DNA of 64,000 bases from Prostheceraeus crozeri. Taxonomy: Eukaryota; Platyhelminthes; Polycladida; Euryleptidae. Position numbers and translations under genes: made by a program. Of the stretch, positions 19,051-28,552 are shown in pieces; position 1 is the stretch's first letter, and every line of letters starts with the position of its first letter. The stretch lies in contig CAJQUW010006148.1 in the NCBI GenBank assembly GCA_907163375.1, positions 1-64,000 on the forward strand, read 5' to 3'. The notes under the pieces were generated by a model. That model saw only the letters and a list, made by a program, of their open reading frames with translations, was not told the DNA's origin and did not search any database.

Positions 19051-20467
19051 GAAGTTTGCAACACCGTCTCATAGAGTAAAAAAAACAACATTTCCATTTC
19101 TATGTGTAGATTTTAACATAGTATTATTCAATCATGTAACCAATAAAGACCCATAACAATTTTAAACAGAACAGTAATAAACAACAACGATGAAGAAGCT
19201 AGTACTTGGTTTGGGTGCCCCTCGCTTTGATGACAGCGTTAATTCTTGATGGCATGGAATGAACCAATTTTGCACAAAAATCACTGATTTCTTCGTCATG
19301 GTGCCAAATATGGAGAAAGTTTGTAATCAGAGTTTGTTTGTTTGAGGCTGGTAATTGTTTTACATGACGTTTAATAATGCCCCATAGATTTTCAATCGCA
19401 TTAAGGTCCGGAGACGAAGGAGGCCAGGTGAGAAGTTGGATGTTTCGACGAGAAAAGTGTTGCATGCTGAGCTTACTCACATGTGCCGGAGCGTTGTCTT
19501 GTTGAAAAATGCCGCTTCCGCTGGGGAACCAATCACGAATTTGCTGAACCACTCTTCCGTCAATAATTTCGTCGATGTACATCTGACTGTTCATGTTTCC
19601 TTCAACAACATGAGCCCGTCCGGTGCCATGAATTGAGAAACATGCCCAAATCATCACGCTGGTAGGATGCTTTGTCGTCTTGTTAAAGTGTTCCGGTCTC
19701 AAAGGCTGTCCATCTACTATTCTCACATACCGAGGACAGTTGTCACTGATTTCTAAAATTGTCTCATCACTAAAGATGACATTTTGCCAATCTTCTTCAC
19801 TCCACGATTGGTGCTCCCTAGCCCACTTGAGACGCTTGTCAATTTGAGCATTGCTCAAAAAAGGACGTAGACAAGGTTTAATAACTTTACATTCGGCAAT
19901 GTTCAACACACGTCGCATTGTTCTTTCGCTGTTGATGTTGATGGATTCGTCACCGGATGCCCCAGCTTGATAGTCACGTAAAATGTCCTTCGCACTCGAT
20001 CTGGAATTTTGGACAACCAAATGCTTCACTCGGCGCAAATCTCTTTCATTGAATTTTTCTTTGGGTCCACAATTTTGATAATTCGTCTCGTAGCATCCAG
20101 TTTGTTGGTAGCGACTGATAGTTCTGCTCACTGTCGATTTGCTGATGTTCAAATCATTGGCAATTTCGGCTTGTGACTTCTCTGTGTGTTCAAAAAGTGG
20201 TATAATTTTGCATCGAATCTCATTGCGTCCTTCCATGATGCCGCAGGCGTGCAAAATGGAAGATAAACTGCTTGCTTTCAAATTTGAATTTGCAGAATGC
20301 AATGAGATATCTATTATTTACCTATTCAAAAGTTTGACAACAACATTGACAGCTCAGGCATAGAAATCAGCTAAGAGACGTTCAGTCCAAGGATGCATAG
20401 ACTCATAACAAGTTGCAGTAATTTTTCACTTCATAAGGCAGTGTTGCAGACTTCATGGCCGCAACTG
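19038..20467 (-). mobile_element. Tc1 (DD34E) transposon in Polinton B
   Basis: A 1430-bp element with ends CAGTTGCGGCCATGAAGT and its mirror image (about 28-bp TIRs with one mismatch), flanked by TA on both sides. Copy A has the empty site AAATTATAGG at 6846-6855, which proves insertion at a TA. It is probably very recent, because the TIRs are nearly perfect and the transposase frame is open throughout. Confidence 0.97.
19199..20236 (-). CDS. Tc1-type transposase (DD34E)
   Basis: About 345 residues from the ATG at 20236 (MEGRNEIRCKII), the usual Tc1 length. The N-terminal helix-turn-helix is ANDLNISKSTVSRTISRYQQ, followed by a second paired-like region. The DDE catalytic core is complete: VIFSDET for the first Asp, FQQDNAPAH for the second, and SPDLNAIENLWG for the Glu, with 34 residues between the second Asp and the Glu. 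The whole gene is uninterrupted. It cuts and pastes its own TIRs at TA sites. By sequence it looks capable of function, though that is untested. Confidence 0.95.
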   Translation of the reverse strand: MEGRNEIRCKIIPLFEHTEKSQAEIANDLNISKSTVSRTISRYQQTGCYETNYQNCGPKEKFNERDLRRVKHLVVQNSRSSAKDILRDYQAGASGDESININSERTMRRVLNIAECKVIKPCLRPFLSNAQIDKRLKWAREHQSWSEEDWQNVIFSDETILEISDNCPRYVRIVDGQPLRPEHFNKTTKHPTSVMIWACFSIHGTGRAHVVEGNMNSQMYIDEIIDGRVVQQIRDWFPSGSGIFQQDNAPAHVSKLSMQHFSRRNIQLLTWPPSSPDLNAIENLWGIIKRHVKQLPASNKQTLITNFLHIWHHDEEISDFCAKLVHSMPSRINAVIKARGTQTKY

Positions 20468-20561
20468 TATAGGCATTTTTTAGGATTAAATTTGACTTTT
20501 GGGAAAAAATATTTACGATTGGTTAGTAACCAGAGGACTTTTGGTCCGTTTAATATTTACG

Positions 20562-20906
20562 CTAAGATTTACGTTTGTGAATGGACAACAACTTCGAGAT
20601 AACTTTATTAATTGACTGTTGCACTTTATCTATTGCGTCAAGCAGCGTGTGATGTACTTTAATTTCTTTTCTATTAACTTGCATTTTCTGCTGATTCATC
20701 TTCAACGCCGTTTTAAGAGCATTTAACTTAATTTTAAGAACATCTGATTGTCTTTTAACAGAATCTAACTGTTCTTTATTTTCTTTAGAGTATTCTTGTA
20801 AATTTTTCTTTAATTCATTTTCTAAATTGATTTTAAGAGTTTTCATTTTATCAACTCTTTGATTAAGTGAGTTTACTTCATTTATTATTCTATTCATCTT
20901 TTTCAT
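20562..20906 (-). CDS. Coiled-coil protein of unknown function, copy B
   Basis: About 114 residues from the ATG at 20906 (MKKMNRIINEV). Nearly the whole protein shows heptad-like Lys/Leu/Glu/Gln repeats (DKMKTLKINLENELKKNL) and ends in the basic SIHKRKS. It follows the fibre-like gene on the same strand, and both are helical, so they may form one virion substructure. No family recognised. Confidence 0.5.
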   Translation of the reverse strand: MKKMNRIINEVNSLNQRVDKMKTLKINLENELKKNLQEYSKENKEQLDSVKRQSDVLKIKLNALKTALKMNQQKMQVNRKEIKVHHTLLDAIDKVQQSINKVISKLLSIHKRKS

Positions 20907-20977
20907 TTGTTGAGTAATTTTAGAACTCAATCATCAACACTTTTTTGGAATGTAGTTTGTAACTGCTTTAAATTTTT

Positions 20978-21445
20978 TTAAATTCTTTCAGGTAGTTTTT
21001 CTATTTCATCTTCTAATTGTTCTTTTAACATTTTTATCTGATGTTTATTTTTAATTACAGCAGATTTTAAATTTAAAGAAAGTAATATTAAAATTTTTGA
21101 TTGTTCAGAAATCTTTTTAAAAAGTTTTCCTATATCTGCTTCTAGCTCTCTATCCTTTTTATCAAGTTTTAATAGTTTTTCGTTTAATGATTTGTCATCA
21201 AGTTTTAGCAACTTTAATTCATTCATCAGTGGAACCAAAACATCGTTTATATATTTTTCCTTTAAATCATTGATTTGTGTATCAACATATTGTTTATTTG
21301 TTAACTCTGTATTTTGTTGCGGAAGAATAGAAAGATGCAATGGACCAGATAAAACGTCTCCAGGTTTCATATAATTTTCTATCACTATTTCTAATTCACG
21401 ATTATTCGGGATATATGCACCTCCACCAACATTTGGTAACATCAT
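20978..21445 (-). CDS. Fibre-like protein with phage-tail-type motif, copy B
   Basis: A 155-residue ORF. Residues about 28-58 read YMKPGDVLSGPLHLS followed by TELTNKQYVDTQI. This closely resembles the (M)xGxLxLxG...ATKQYVD repeat seen in phage tail fibres and other viral spikes, where it begins a trimeric shaft. The remainder is coiled coil (LKLLKLDDKSLNEKLLKLDK) and matches a trimeric stalk. The N terminus MMLPNVGGGAYIPNN could be the capsid anchor. It is divergently transcribed from the gene at 21547. The fibre role is an inference from the motif. Confidence 0.5.
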   Translation of the reverse strand: MMLPNVGGGAYIPNNRELEIVIENYMKPGDVLSGPLHLSILPQQNTELTNKQYVDTQINDLKEKYINDVLVPLMNELKLLKLDDKSLNEKLLKLDKKDRELEADIGKLFKKISEQSKILILLSLNLKSAVIKNKHQIKMLKEQLEDEIEKLPERI

Positions 21446-21546
21446 TTTTTAACAATAAAAAAATAAATTTTTTTCTAATAAAAATAAAAAAAATAAAATT
21501 TTTTCTAATAAAAATAAAAAAATAAAATTTTTTCTAATAAAAAAGA
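21446..21546. promoter_or_regulatory. Divergent intergenic repeat region
   Basis: About 100 bp of AT-only sequence separate two divergent start codons. It holds three copies of a unit near AATAAAATTTTTTCTAATAAA. It must contain the promoters for both directions if the genes are separately transcribed. Confidence 0.5.
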
Positions 21547-22575
21547 ATGGAAACCCCAAATTTAAAAAAATTATATTCGCCCGCATCATCCTGTTCTTCT
21601 TATTCGACGAGATCAACGGGATTTGAAAATAAATGTTTTTATAATAATAATAATAATAATAATAATCCATGTATAGATGTTAAACTTTTGTTTGAATTAC
21701 AAGCCGAAATATTTAGAGAACAGACTAAAGGTTTACCTTCTATAGAAACTAATTATTGTTTATTTCCGGGGGATCCATTTATTAAATTTATGGATATTGT
21801 TAGTAATTATAATGATGTAGCTTATGTGGAATTAAATAAAGAAAATATGGTTATAATAGGTCATAATAATGTTTATGGATTTATTAGAGCAGTGTTACCA
21901 ATTAGTAATACTGATTGGATAGAAACTAAAATTATCAATTATATCAATATTAAAGAATTAGTTAAAAAATTAAAATCTTTTTCGAAAGAAAAAATTAGAT
22001 TATTTGTTGACGATCAAAATAAATATAACATTCACATAGAGAGTAAAAAACATAATGAAGAATTATTATGTCAAGTTTATTATAGAGACACAATTTATAA
22101 ACAAGAAACATTAGAAATGCCGCAAAGATATGATGATGATACTTATATAGGATTATATTCAAACTTAAATATTAATTTGTTAAAATCTTATATAAATGGT
22201 TTAGCTAAACACGAGAAAATTTATATGTGGACAACACCTTATACTATTAACAATGACCATAATCATAATCATAATAAACGAACCGAAGGTTCTAGGTCTT
22301 TGCCCGATCTTAAAGAATCTTATGATAATAATGATGATAATAATATAGATGATGATAATATAGATGATGATTCTGAAACATCTGAAAAAGGTGTAAATGG
22401 TAAAAACGATTATAAAAATATTAGTAATTATAAAAATTTATCTAAATTTCATTTTCTTACAATTGAAAATAATAATGATGGAATAGTTGAAGATACTGTT
22501 AGACAACTATGTGTCGGGTCTACAAAATTTAAATTAGGATTTACATCTAATCAATTTAAAATTTATCATCTTTAA
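21547..22575 (+). CDS. Possible sliding-clamp-like protein, copy B
   Basis: A 342-residue ORF immediately upstream of the PolB region. Low-complexity stretches (eight Asn codons near residue 33, an Asp/Asn-rich region near 260) flank a middle part with the strand pattern NDVAYVELNKENMVIIGHNN ... INIKELVKKLKSFSKEKIRL, which looks like a PCNA/DNA-clamp half. The gene's place next to the polymerase suits a processivity factor. A double-hairpin element encodes the RTEGSRSLPD segment at about residues 245-254. Only weakly supported; it may be an unrelated early protein. Confidence 0.4.
   Translation: METPNLKKLYSPASSCSSYSTRSTGFENKCFYNNNNNNNNPCIDVKLLFELQAEIFREQTKGLPSIETNYCLFPGDPFIKFMDIVSNYNDVAYVELNKENMVIIGHNNVYGFIRAVLPISNTDWIETKIINYINIKELVKKLKSFSKEKIRLFVDDQNKYNIHIESKKHNEELLCQVYYRDTIYKQETLEMPQRYDDDTYIGLYSNLNINLLKSYINGLAKHEKIYMWTTPYTINNDHNHNHNKRTEGSRSLPDLKESYDNNDDNNIDDDNIDDDSETSEKGVNGKNDYKNISNYKNLSKFHFLTIENNNDGIVEDTVRQLCVGSTKFKLGFTSNQFKIYHL
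22280..22305. repeat. Double-hairpin element in the clamp-like gene
   Basis: GAACCgaaGGTTC followed by a weaker GGtctttgCCC, in frame, encoding RTEGSRSLP. Confidence 0.7.
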
Positions 22576-23289
22576 TAAAAACTAAAAGTGATTCAGATTA
22601 TGGTGGTGTTATTAAATTTTCCAAAAGAGATCAAAGACCAATATTTTTCTCTATTATATTATTATCAGATAAAAGATGTAATTTAGAATTCGATATTCCT
22701 ATCAGGGAATGGTATCCTATCAGGAAATGGCATCCTATACCAAAAAGTGTAATTTATGATGATGAAGAAACAATTTATGATGATGATGAAGAAACAATTT
22801 ATGATGATGATGAAGAATCAATAGTTAGTGAAAATAAATTTAAATTATCTTTTGATAAAACGTTATATGATAAAACTTAATATGATAAAACTTAATATGA
22901 TAAAACTTAATATGATAAAGAAAATAAAATAACTTGGGAACGTGAAATATATAATAATATAAAATAACACTCAAGTCCTTGATATTAGAATGTTTATATC
23001 TAAAATTAAAACACAATTTTTTCCTTAAAAAATAAAAAATGGAAAAAACCAAGTTTTATTGTAACTTATGTAAAAAAAGATGCAAACAAAAAGAAGTTAT
23101 CAATCTCATTTAAATAGTAAATTGCATTTACAAAATGTAGAACGAGTTGATGAAGGAAATATATTAAAATTAAATAATTATATAAACTATCTAGAAACAT
23201 TGCCTACTGATATAAAAGTTAAAAAAATGTTTGATGATTATTCACATTCGGAATATAAAAAATTTTTAATAGTGAAGATGAACATGTAC

Positions 23290-23314
23290 GAACCAAAGGT
23301 TCTAGGGCTTCGCC
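23290..23314. repeat. Double-hairpin element
   Basis: GAACCaaaGGTTC then GGCttcGCC. Confidence 0.75.
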
Positions 23315-23421
23315 AGTACCAGATGGAAGATATTTATTTAGCGATACTGATGAATTTAACGAAATAGATGAATTTGATGAAGCCGTAACAGATATAAAAT
23401 ATTTATTTAATGAATCGGTTC

Positions 23422-23447
23422 GAACCGAAGGTTCCAGGGCTTCGCCC
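23422..23447. repeat. Double-hairpin element
   Basis: GAACCgaaGGTTC then GGGCttcGCCC, the best example of the family. Confidence 0.85.
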
Positions 23448-24719
23448 GTTGAACATAATGAAACCGATGAAACTTTTTATAATGTATTAAAAAACTTTTA
23501 TAATATATTTAAGAAATCTTTCAAATGTTATATGAATGTAGAAGTACTTTATACAAAAAATGGACCTGATGGAATTCCTGAAGAAATAATACAAGGACAT
23601 TTTACAAATTCACAAGAAATTCATAATGTAAATGATATACAACCCATATTTGAATCGATGATACTTAAATTAGAAAATTGTATAATTGAAGCCCAGTTAC
23701 GTGAATCTGGTTGGAGATTTGTTAAAATACTATCTAAGAAAATAGTAATTGATAAATATAAAAATAATACTGGTGGTAGTTATGTTCCTTTACCTTTCAG
23801 TTCACCACAAATAATCAACATAAAAAATGAAGATGATTATTGTTTTCTGTGGAGTATTATAGCACATTTACATCCTGCAGAATATCATAAAAAAGACTAA
23901 GTCATTATACTAAAGAAGAATACATAAATGAATTTGATCTCTCTGATGGTTTAGATGAATTTCCATATGATTATAATAGGTTAATAAAGTTTCATAAAAA
24001 GAATAAAAATTTAATAGAAGTAAATGTTTTTGAATTAAATGTGAATTATGTTTCTATTGGTAAAATTACTCCACTTTACTCAGATTCAAAAAAATTTTAT
24101 TTGAATAATAAAAATTTATGTCAATCAGAAAGGTATATAATGATAGGGGAAATTACATGCATCATAATATTTTTTACCAAGGAAATATAATATGTACTGA
24201 AAAATTTGAAATTATAAAAACATTATCACCAATAATGATTAGTCATAATAATTATAAAGGACGTAATTATAATTATGATTATGATTCCGATTATTTATCT
24301 TTATCTTTAGAATATCAACAAAAATTACAAAATTTAAATGAAAGTTTACAAAAATGTAAAACAGATTATCAACAACAAACAAAAATATTAGTACAAGAAT
24401 ATGGCCATAAATATCAAAATAAGATAGAAACGATTCAAAAATTAAATGAAGACAATAAAGAATTAAATAATGAAGAAAATGAAACCGATCAAAAAATAAA
24501 TGAATCTTTAAAAAATGTCTACAACAATATAAAGAACAATATGATAAAGAATATAGTTATCAGTTACAAATATTAAATCAAAATTTTCATCGAAATACAT
24601 TTAATCTTACAAAAGAAATTGATGAAACACATGAAATATATCAAGATAAATTTGAAAAACTAGAACAGACAAAACAGCCAGCACAAGCGAATATATTATA
24701 TTATCAGGGTCATTTTATA

Positions 24720-27602
24720 TTGTGTAAAGATGTTTCTATATTTACAAAAACTTCAGATAATGCCAATTTTCCTTGTCTCCAATGTATGACGAGCTTTAGA
24801 ACTAAAGAAGAAATGAATAGACATTTGGAGAATTGCCAACAAAATGAAGCAGTCAGAAACACATTTCCAAAAGATGATTATTTAGAATACAATAAATGGT
24901 ATTTTAAAAATAAAGTACCCTTTACTATTTATTGTGATTTTGAAGCATATAATGTTAATATGACACAAAATCGAACGGAAAGTTCCAGGGCTTCGCCCGA
25001 TTCTGAAAATTATAATTCTGAAAATGGTACGGGCCAAGCCCTAGAACCTTCGGTTTGTAATTATGAAAAAAGTGCATCTGAACAAAGTAAAGAAAAATAT
25101 TTATTTGAACAAAAACCATTATGTTGGGGAATGTACATTCATTCAAATTATCCTGAATTATTTAAATCAGAATATTATCAATACTATGTTGAAGATAGTT
25201 CAGAAATGTTTACAAAGAAAGTAGAAGAATTACAATGTCGTTTTTCACAATTGCTTGAAACAAATATACCAATGCTTCCATTAACGGATGAAGAAAAATT
25301 AAATTTTATTAATGAAACAAAATGTTATTACTGTGGAAAAGAATTTGCAAAAAATTATAAAAATGGCAGAGGCAGATATCTTGATAAGGTAAAAGATCAT
25401 GATCATCTAAATGGATTATATAGAGGTGCAGCACATAATTCTTGTAATCTTAATGCTAATAAATTTAAATATAACTTTGTTCCTCTATATTTCTACAATG
25501 GTTTTAAATATGATTTCCATCTAGTAATGAAAGATTTATTTTCATCTGAAAAATTACAACAACAACAAATAAATGTACTATGTAAAACAGAAGAAGAATA
25601 TTTTTCAATGCAATTAGGTTGTATTAGAATTTTAGATGCATTTAGATTTTTTACTCCTTATTCATTAGATGTTATGGGAAAAACTTTGAAATCTGAACAA
25701 TGTAAAATATTAAATAAATATAATTTAAAACCTTTAAAAGGCATATTTCCGTATGAATATTTAACCTGTGGTTCACAGTCGAAGACTGATTTTAATTCTG
25801 TGAATAAAATTATGGAAGAAAAACAACTTCCTCCAATAAATAAATTTAAATCAACATTAAAACAATCACAATTATCTGAAGAAGACTATGCAGAAGCTGA
25901 AAAGAATTGGAGAGAGTTAAATTGTAAAACAATGTATGATTATACAATGAAATATCTACAGATAGATGTATTAATACTAGCTGATCTTTTTGAAAACTTT
26001 CGTGATATGTGTTTAGAATATTACGGAATAGATCCATGTTATTGTTATTCTACACCAGGTTTAACATGGTCAGCAGGATTAAAACATACAAATGTTAAAC
26101 TTAAACATTATAAAGAAAATACATATGATAAATTATTATTTTTTGAATCTGGAATTAGAGGTGGAGTTTCATCAGTTTTAGGTAATAGATATGTTAAATG
26201 TTACAATAAAAAAGTAAATCCTGATGATTATGGAATAATGAAACCTTTATCTCCAGAAGAAAAAGAAAAAATATTAGAAATTTTTCGAACGAAACGAGAA
26301 GGAGTAGAACGTGAAAATGCAATTGATGAATTCATGAGAGAAAACTATTTGTTATATTATGATTTTAATAGTTTATATTCTTCTTGCATGATACAAGAAT
26401 TACCAACAGGTGAGATGGAATGGTGTAATATTAGTACGACATCAGAGATGTCTACTAGGGCTTCGCCCGTTCTTGATTATCAAAAAACATATGATGGAAA
26501 TTATAATCATGGTTATATATATGAAGTTGATTTAGTATATCCTGATGAAATAAAGGATAAAACAAAATATTTTCCTTTCTGTCCCGAAAACAAAATTCCT
26601 AATATAGAAAAATTTTCAGATTATCAAAAATCTTTAATTCCTAAAAAATACAGACCAACAAAAAAACTTATGTTAACACAAAGCAATAAAGGAAAGTATG
26701 TTGTTGAAGGAAGAATGCTAGATTGGTATTTAGATCATGGAATGATTCTCACCAAAATACATCGAAAACTATTTTATCAAAAATCTAGGTGGTTAAAAAA
26801 TTATATAGAGTTCAATATTGAAAAACGTAAAATAGCTAAAAGAAATAAAGATGATTTTGGAAACGTGTTCTTCAAATTAATGAATAATGCATTTTATGGT
26901 AAGACTTTAGAAAATGTGCGTAATAGACAAAATATTGAAATAGTTTATGATAAAGATAGGTTTCAAAATTTAACAAGGAAACCTACATATAAAAGAACTA
27001 CTAGATTTAGTGATGAACTATGTGCTGTACATTTACGCCGAATTAGCGTAAAACATGATAAGTTTGATTTTATTGGTTTCACTATATTAGAATTAGCTAA
27101 ACTATTTATGTATAGATTTATATATGATTATTTAGCACCTGCTTATGGCAAAAACTATAAATTACACTTTACAGATACCGATTCTGTTTTCTTAGAATTA
27201 ACAATACCGTATAATTCTTCACTTGATGAAGAAATAGATAAAATAGAAGATATCATTCATGCTTCTGATTTATGTAAAGTAAAAGATGAACTAGAAGGAA
27301 ATGAAGATTTCATAACAGAAGCTATATTTTTAAAATCTAAATGTTACTGTTATGATACAACTAATAATATTAAAACACATAAAACATTAAAAGGAATTTC
27401 AAAGGCATCAGTGGCTAATCAAATAACATTTCAAGATTATAAAAATGTATTATTTAATAATGAAATAAAAACAGCATGTAATTATAGACTTAATTCAAAG
27501 AAACATAAAATGTATTTAAAAGAAGAACATAAATTAGCATTAGATCCATTTGATGATAAAAGAAAAATTTTACCTGATGGAATAACTACTGAACCTTTTT
27601 AA
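24720..27602 (+). CDS. Protein-primed DNA polymerase B (exonuclease and polymerase domains), copy B
   Basis: A 960-codon open frame with no internal ATG requirement at its left edge. In order: a zinc motif (CLQCMTSF...H..NC), exonuclease I TIYCDFEAYN (about residue 70), a CYYCGKEF...DHDHLNG...NSCN zinc module, exonuclease II YNGFKYDFHLVMKD, exonuclease III LQIDVLILADLF, polymerase motif A YYDFNSLYSS, motif B KLMNNAFYGKT, and motif C HFTDTDSVFLE. All catalytic acids are visible. The spacing and the inserts between A and B match protein-primed PolBs of Polintons/adintoviruses, which copy linear genomes from terminal protein. Three hairpin elements lie in loops of the frame. Confidence 0.92.
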   Translation: MCKDVSIFTKTSDNANFPCLQCMTSFRTKEEMNRHLENCQQNEAVRNTFPKDDYLEYNKWYFKNKVPFTIYCDFEAYNVNMTQNRTESSRASPDSENYNSENGTGQALEPSVCNYEKSASEQSKEKYLFEQKPLCWGMYIHSNYPELFKSEYYQYYVEDSSEMFTKKVEELQCRFSQLLETNIPMLPLTDEEKLNFINETKCYYCGKEFAKNYKNGRGRYLDKVKDHDHLNGLYRGAAHNSCNLNANKFKYNFVPLYFYNGFKYDFHLVMKDLFSSEKLQQQQINVLCKTEEEYFSMQLGCIRILDAFRFFTPYSLDVMGKTLKSEQCKILNKYNLKPLKGIFPYEYLTCGSQSKTDFNSVNKIMEEKQLPPINKFKSTLKQSQLSEEDYAEAEKNWRELNCKTMYDYTMKYLQIDVLILADLFENFRDMCLEYYGIDPCYCYSTPGLTWSAGLKHTNVKLKHYKENTYDKLLFFESGIRGGVSSVLGNRYVKCYNKKVNPDDYGIMKPLSPEEKEKILEIFRTKREGVERENAIDEFMRENYLLYYDFNSLYSSCMIQELPTGEMEWCNISTTSEMSTRASPVLDYQKTYDGNYNHGYIYEVDLVYPDEIKDKTKYFPFCPENKIPNIEKFSDYQKSLIPKKYRPTKKLMLTQSNKGKYVVEGRMLDWYLDHGMILTKIHRKLFYQKSRWLKNYIEFNIEKRKIAKRNKDDFGNVFFKLMNNAFYGKTLENVRNRQNIEIVYDKDRFQNLTRKPTYKRTTRFSDELCAVHLRRISVKHDKFDFIGFTILELAKLFMYRFIYDYLAPAYGKNYKLHFTDTDSVFLELTIPYNSSLDEEIDKIEDIIHASDLCKVKDELEGNEDFITEAIFLKSKCYCYDTTNNIKTHKTLKGISKASVANQITFQDYKNVLFNNEIKTACNYRLNSKKHKMYLKEEHKLALDPFDDKRKILPDGITTEPF
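24973..24998. repeat. Double-hairpin element in PolB
   Basis: GAACggaaaGTTC then GGGCttcGCCC, encoding RTESSRASP in frame, just after exonuclease motif I. Confidence 0.8.
25031..25055. repeat. Double-hairpin element in PolB, reverse orientation
   Basis: GGGCcaaGCCC then AACCttcGGTT, the same element inverted, 32 bp after the preceding copy and also in frame (GQALEPSV). Confidence 0.8.
26438..26468. repeat. Double-hairpin element in PolB with a different first arm
   Basis: GACATCagaGATGTC then GGGCttcGCCC. The second hairpin is the common one; the first keeps its pairing with unrelated bases. Confidence 0.8.
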
Positions 27603-27685
27603 TTTTCTAATTTCTAAGATAGATAAATTTGATATATATATAAAATAAAAAAAATATTATAACACTATATTTGTATATTTTTTTA

Positions 27686-28453
27686 TCACTCGGTAAAAAA
27701 ATCTTCGATGACTCTATCATGAATTTTTTTATCAATATTAATTGTGATAAATCCATAATCTTTTGACCAAGCATTGTTACACGATTGTTTAAATTCATCT
27801 TTATTTCTTACACATAAATCTCTTAACAAATCACTTAAGTTTCTTGCATTTATTTCAAATAGTATAAATATATTTGCATTCTTTCTAATAACACTTCCGT
27901 CTAATGAATACATACTTTGTGTTAAATAAAAAACACTACAATTATTATGTCTACCTCTTGTGAAATAATTTCTCTGAACTGACTGATTTCTATCATTAGC
28001 ACAATCATCAAAAATTACACAATGTTTCATTGTTTTATCTAGTTTACTAGGATCTTGCATATTACCACTATCATCTATTAATTGTATCTTTATATGCTTA
28101 TTTTTATTGGATTCTACTAACTGATTATTTTTTGCTGCTTCTTCACACCACGAACTTATTTCTTCTTCATCTTCAGATTTTTCATATTCTTTGAATAATG
28201 AAGCAATTGCTGTTTTTTAAAGATTATTTTCAAATCCATATTTTAAAAATTGATAGACGGGTTGTTCTGCCGTTGTTGTATAAATTATAAGATTGTTATA
28301 ATCCAAAAAATTTGGTGTGGTTAAAATTTTAAATAAGAGATACGTTTTTCCACAACCTGATCTTCCGCAAATAACTGTCAAAACTTTATTAGATAAATTT
28401 GGATGATGATTAAATTTAAGTTTTTTTTTAATTAATGGGAGCACTTCACTCAT
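27686..28453 (-). pseudogene. FtsK/HerA-type packaging ATPase, copy B (broken)
   Basis: The start MSEVLPLIKKKLKF is followed by a Walker A loop (VICGRSGCGKTYLLF). Further on come a Walker B strand (HCVIFDDCAND) and the sensor-like VFYLTQSMYS. This is the genome-packaging ATPase of Polintons, related to adenovirus IVa2-like and poxvirus A32-like ATPases in function. About one or two breaks. It lies on the minus strand downstream of the penton-like gene and converges on PolB. Confidence 0.8.
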
Positions 28454-28520
28454 TTTTTAATAAAAAATTTTTATTTTTATTTCTTTTATTTTTGTTTCTA
28501 AAGAAGAAGAAAATTAAACT

Positions 28521-28552
28521 TCTCTAGCTTCGCGTGGGAGTTTATACCTCCC
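28521..28552. repeat. Hairpin element at the 3' end of the penton-like gene
   Basis: GGGAGtttatacCTCCC preceded by a short CTTCG-containing hairpin, spanning the stop codon of the penton-like gene. Weaker member of the family. Confidence 0.45.

Larger units (their letters stand above)
22576..24719 (+). pseudogene. N-terminal PolB region of copy B (broken)
   Basis: Plus-strand coding-like sequence between the clamp-like gene and the open PolB frame. It includes an acidic Asp/Glu-rich stretch, a U1/C2H2-like zinc motif near 23040 (FYCNLCKKRC), and the segment at 23532-23900 with SGWRFVKILSKKIVI and YCFLWSIIAHLHP, which is typical of the region preceding the exonuclease in Polinton PolBs. A coiled-coil stretch follows near 24300-24560. 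There are several breaks. Two double-hairpin elements lie inside. Confidence 0.6.
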
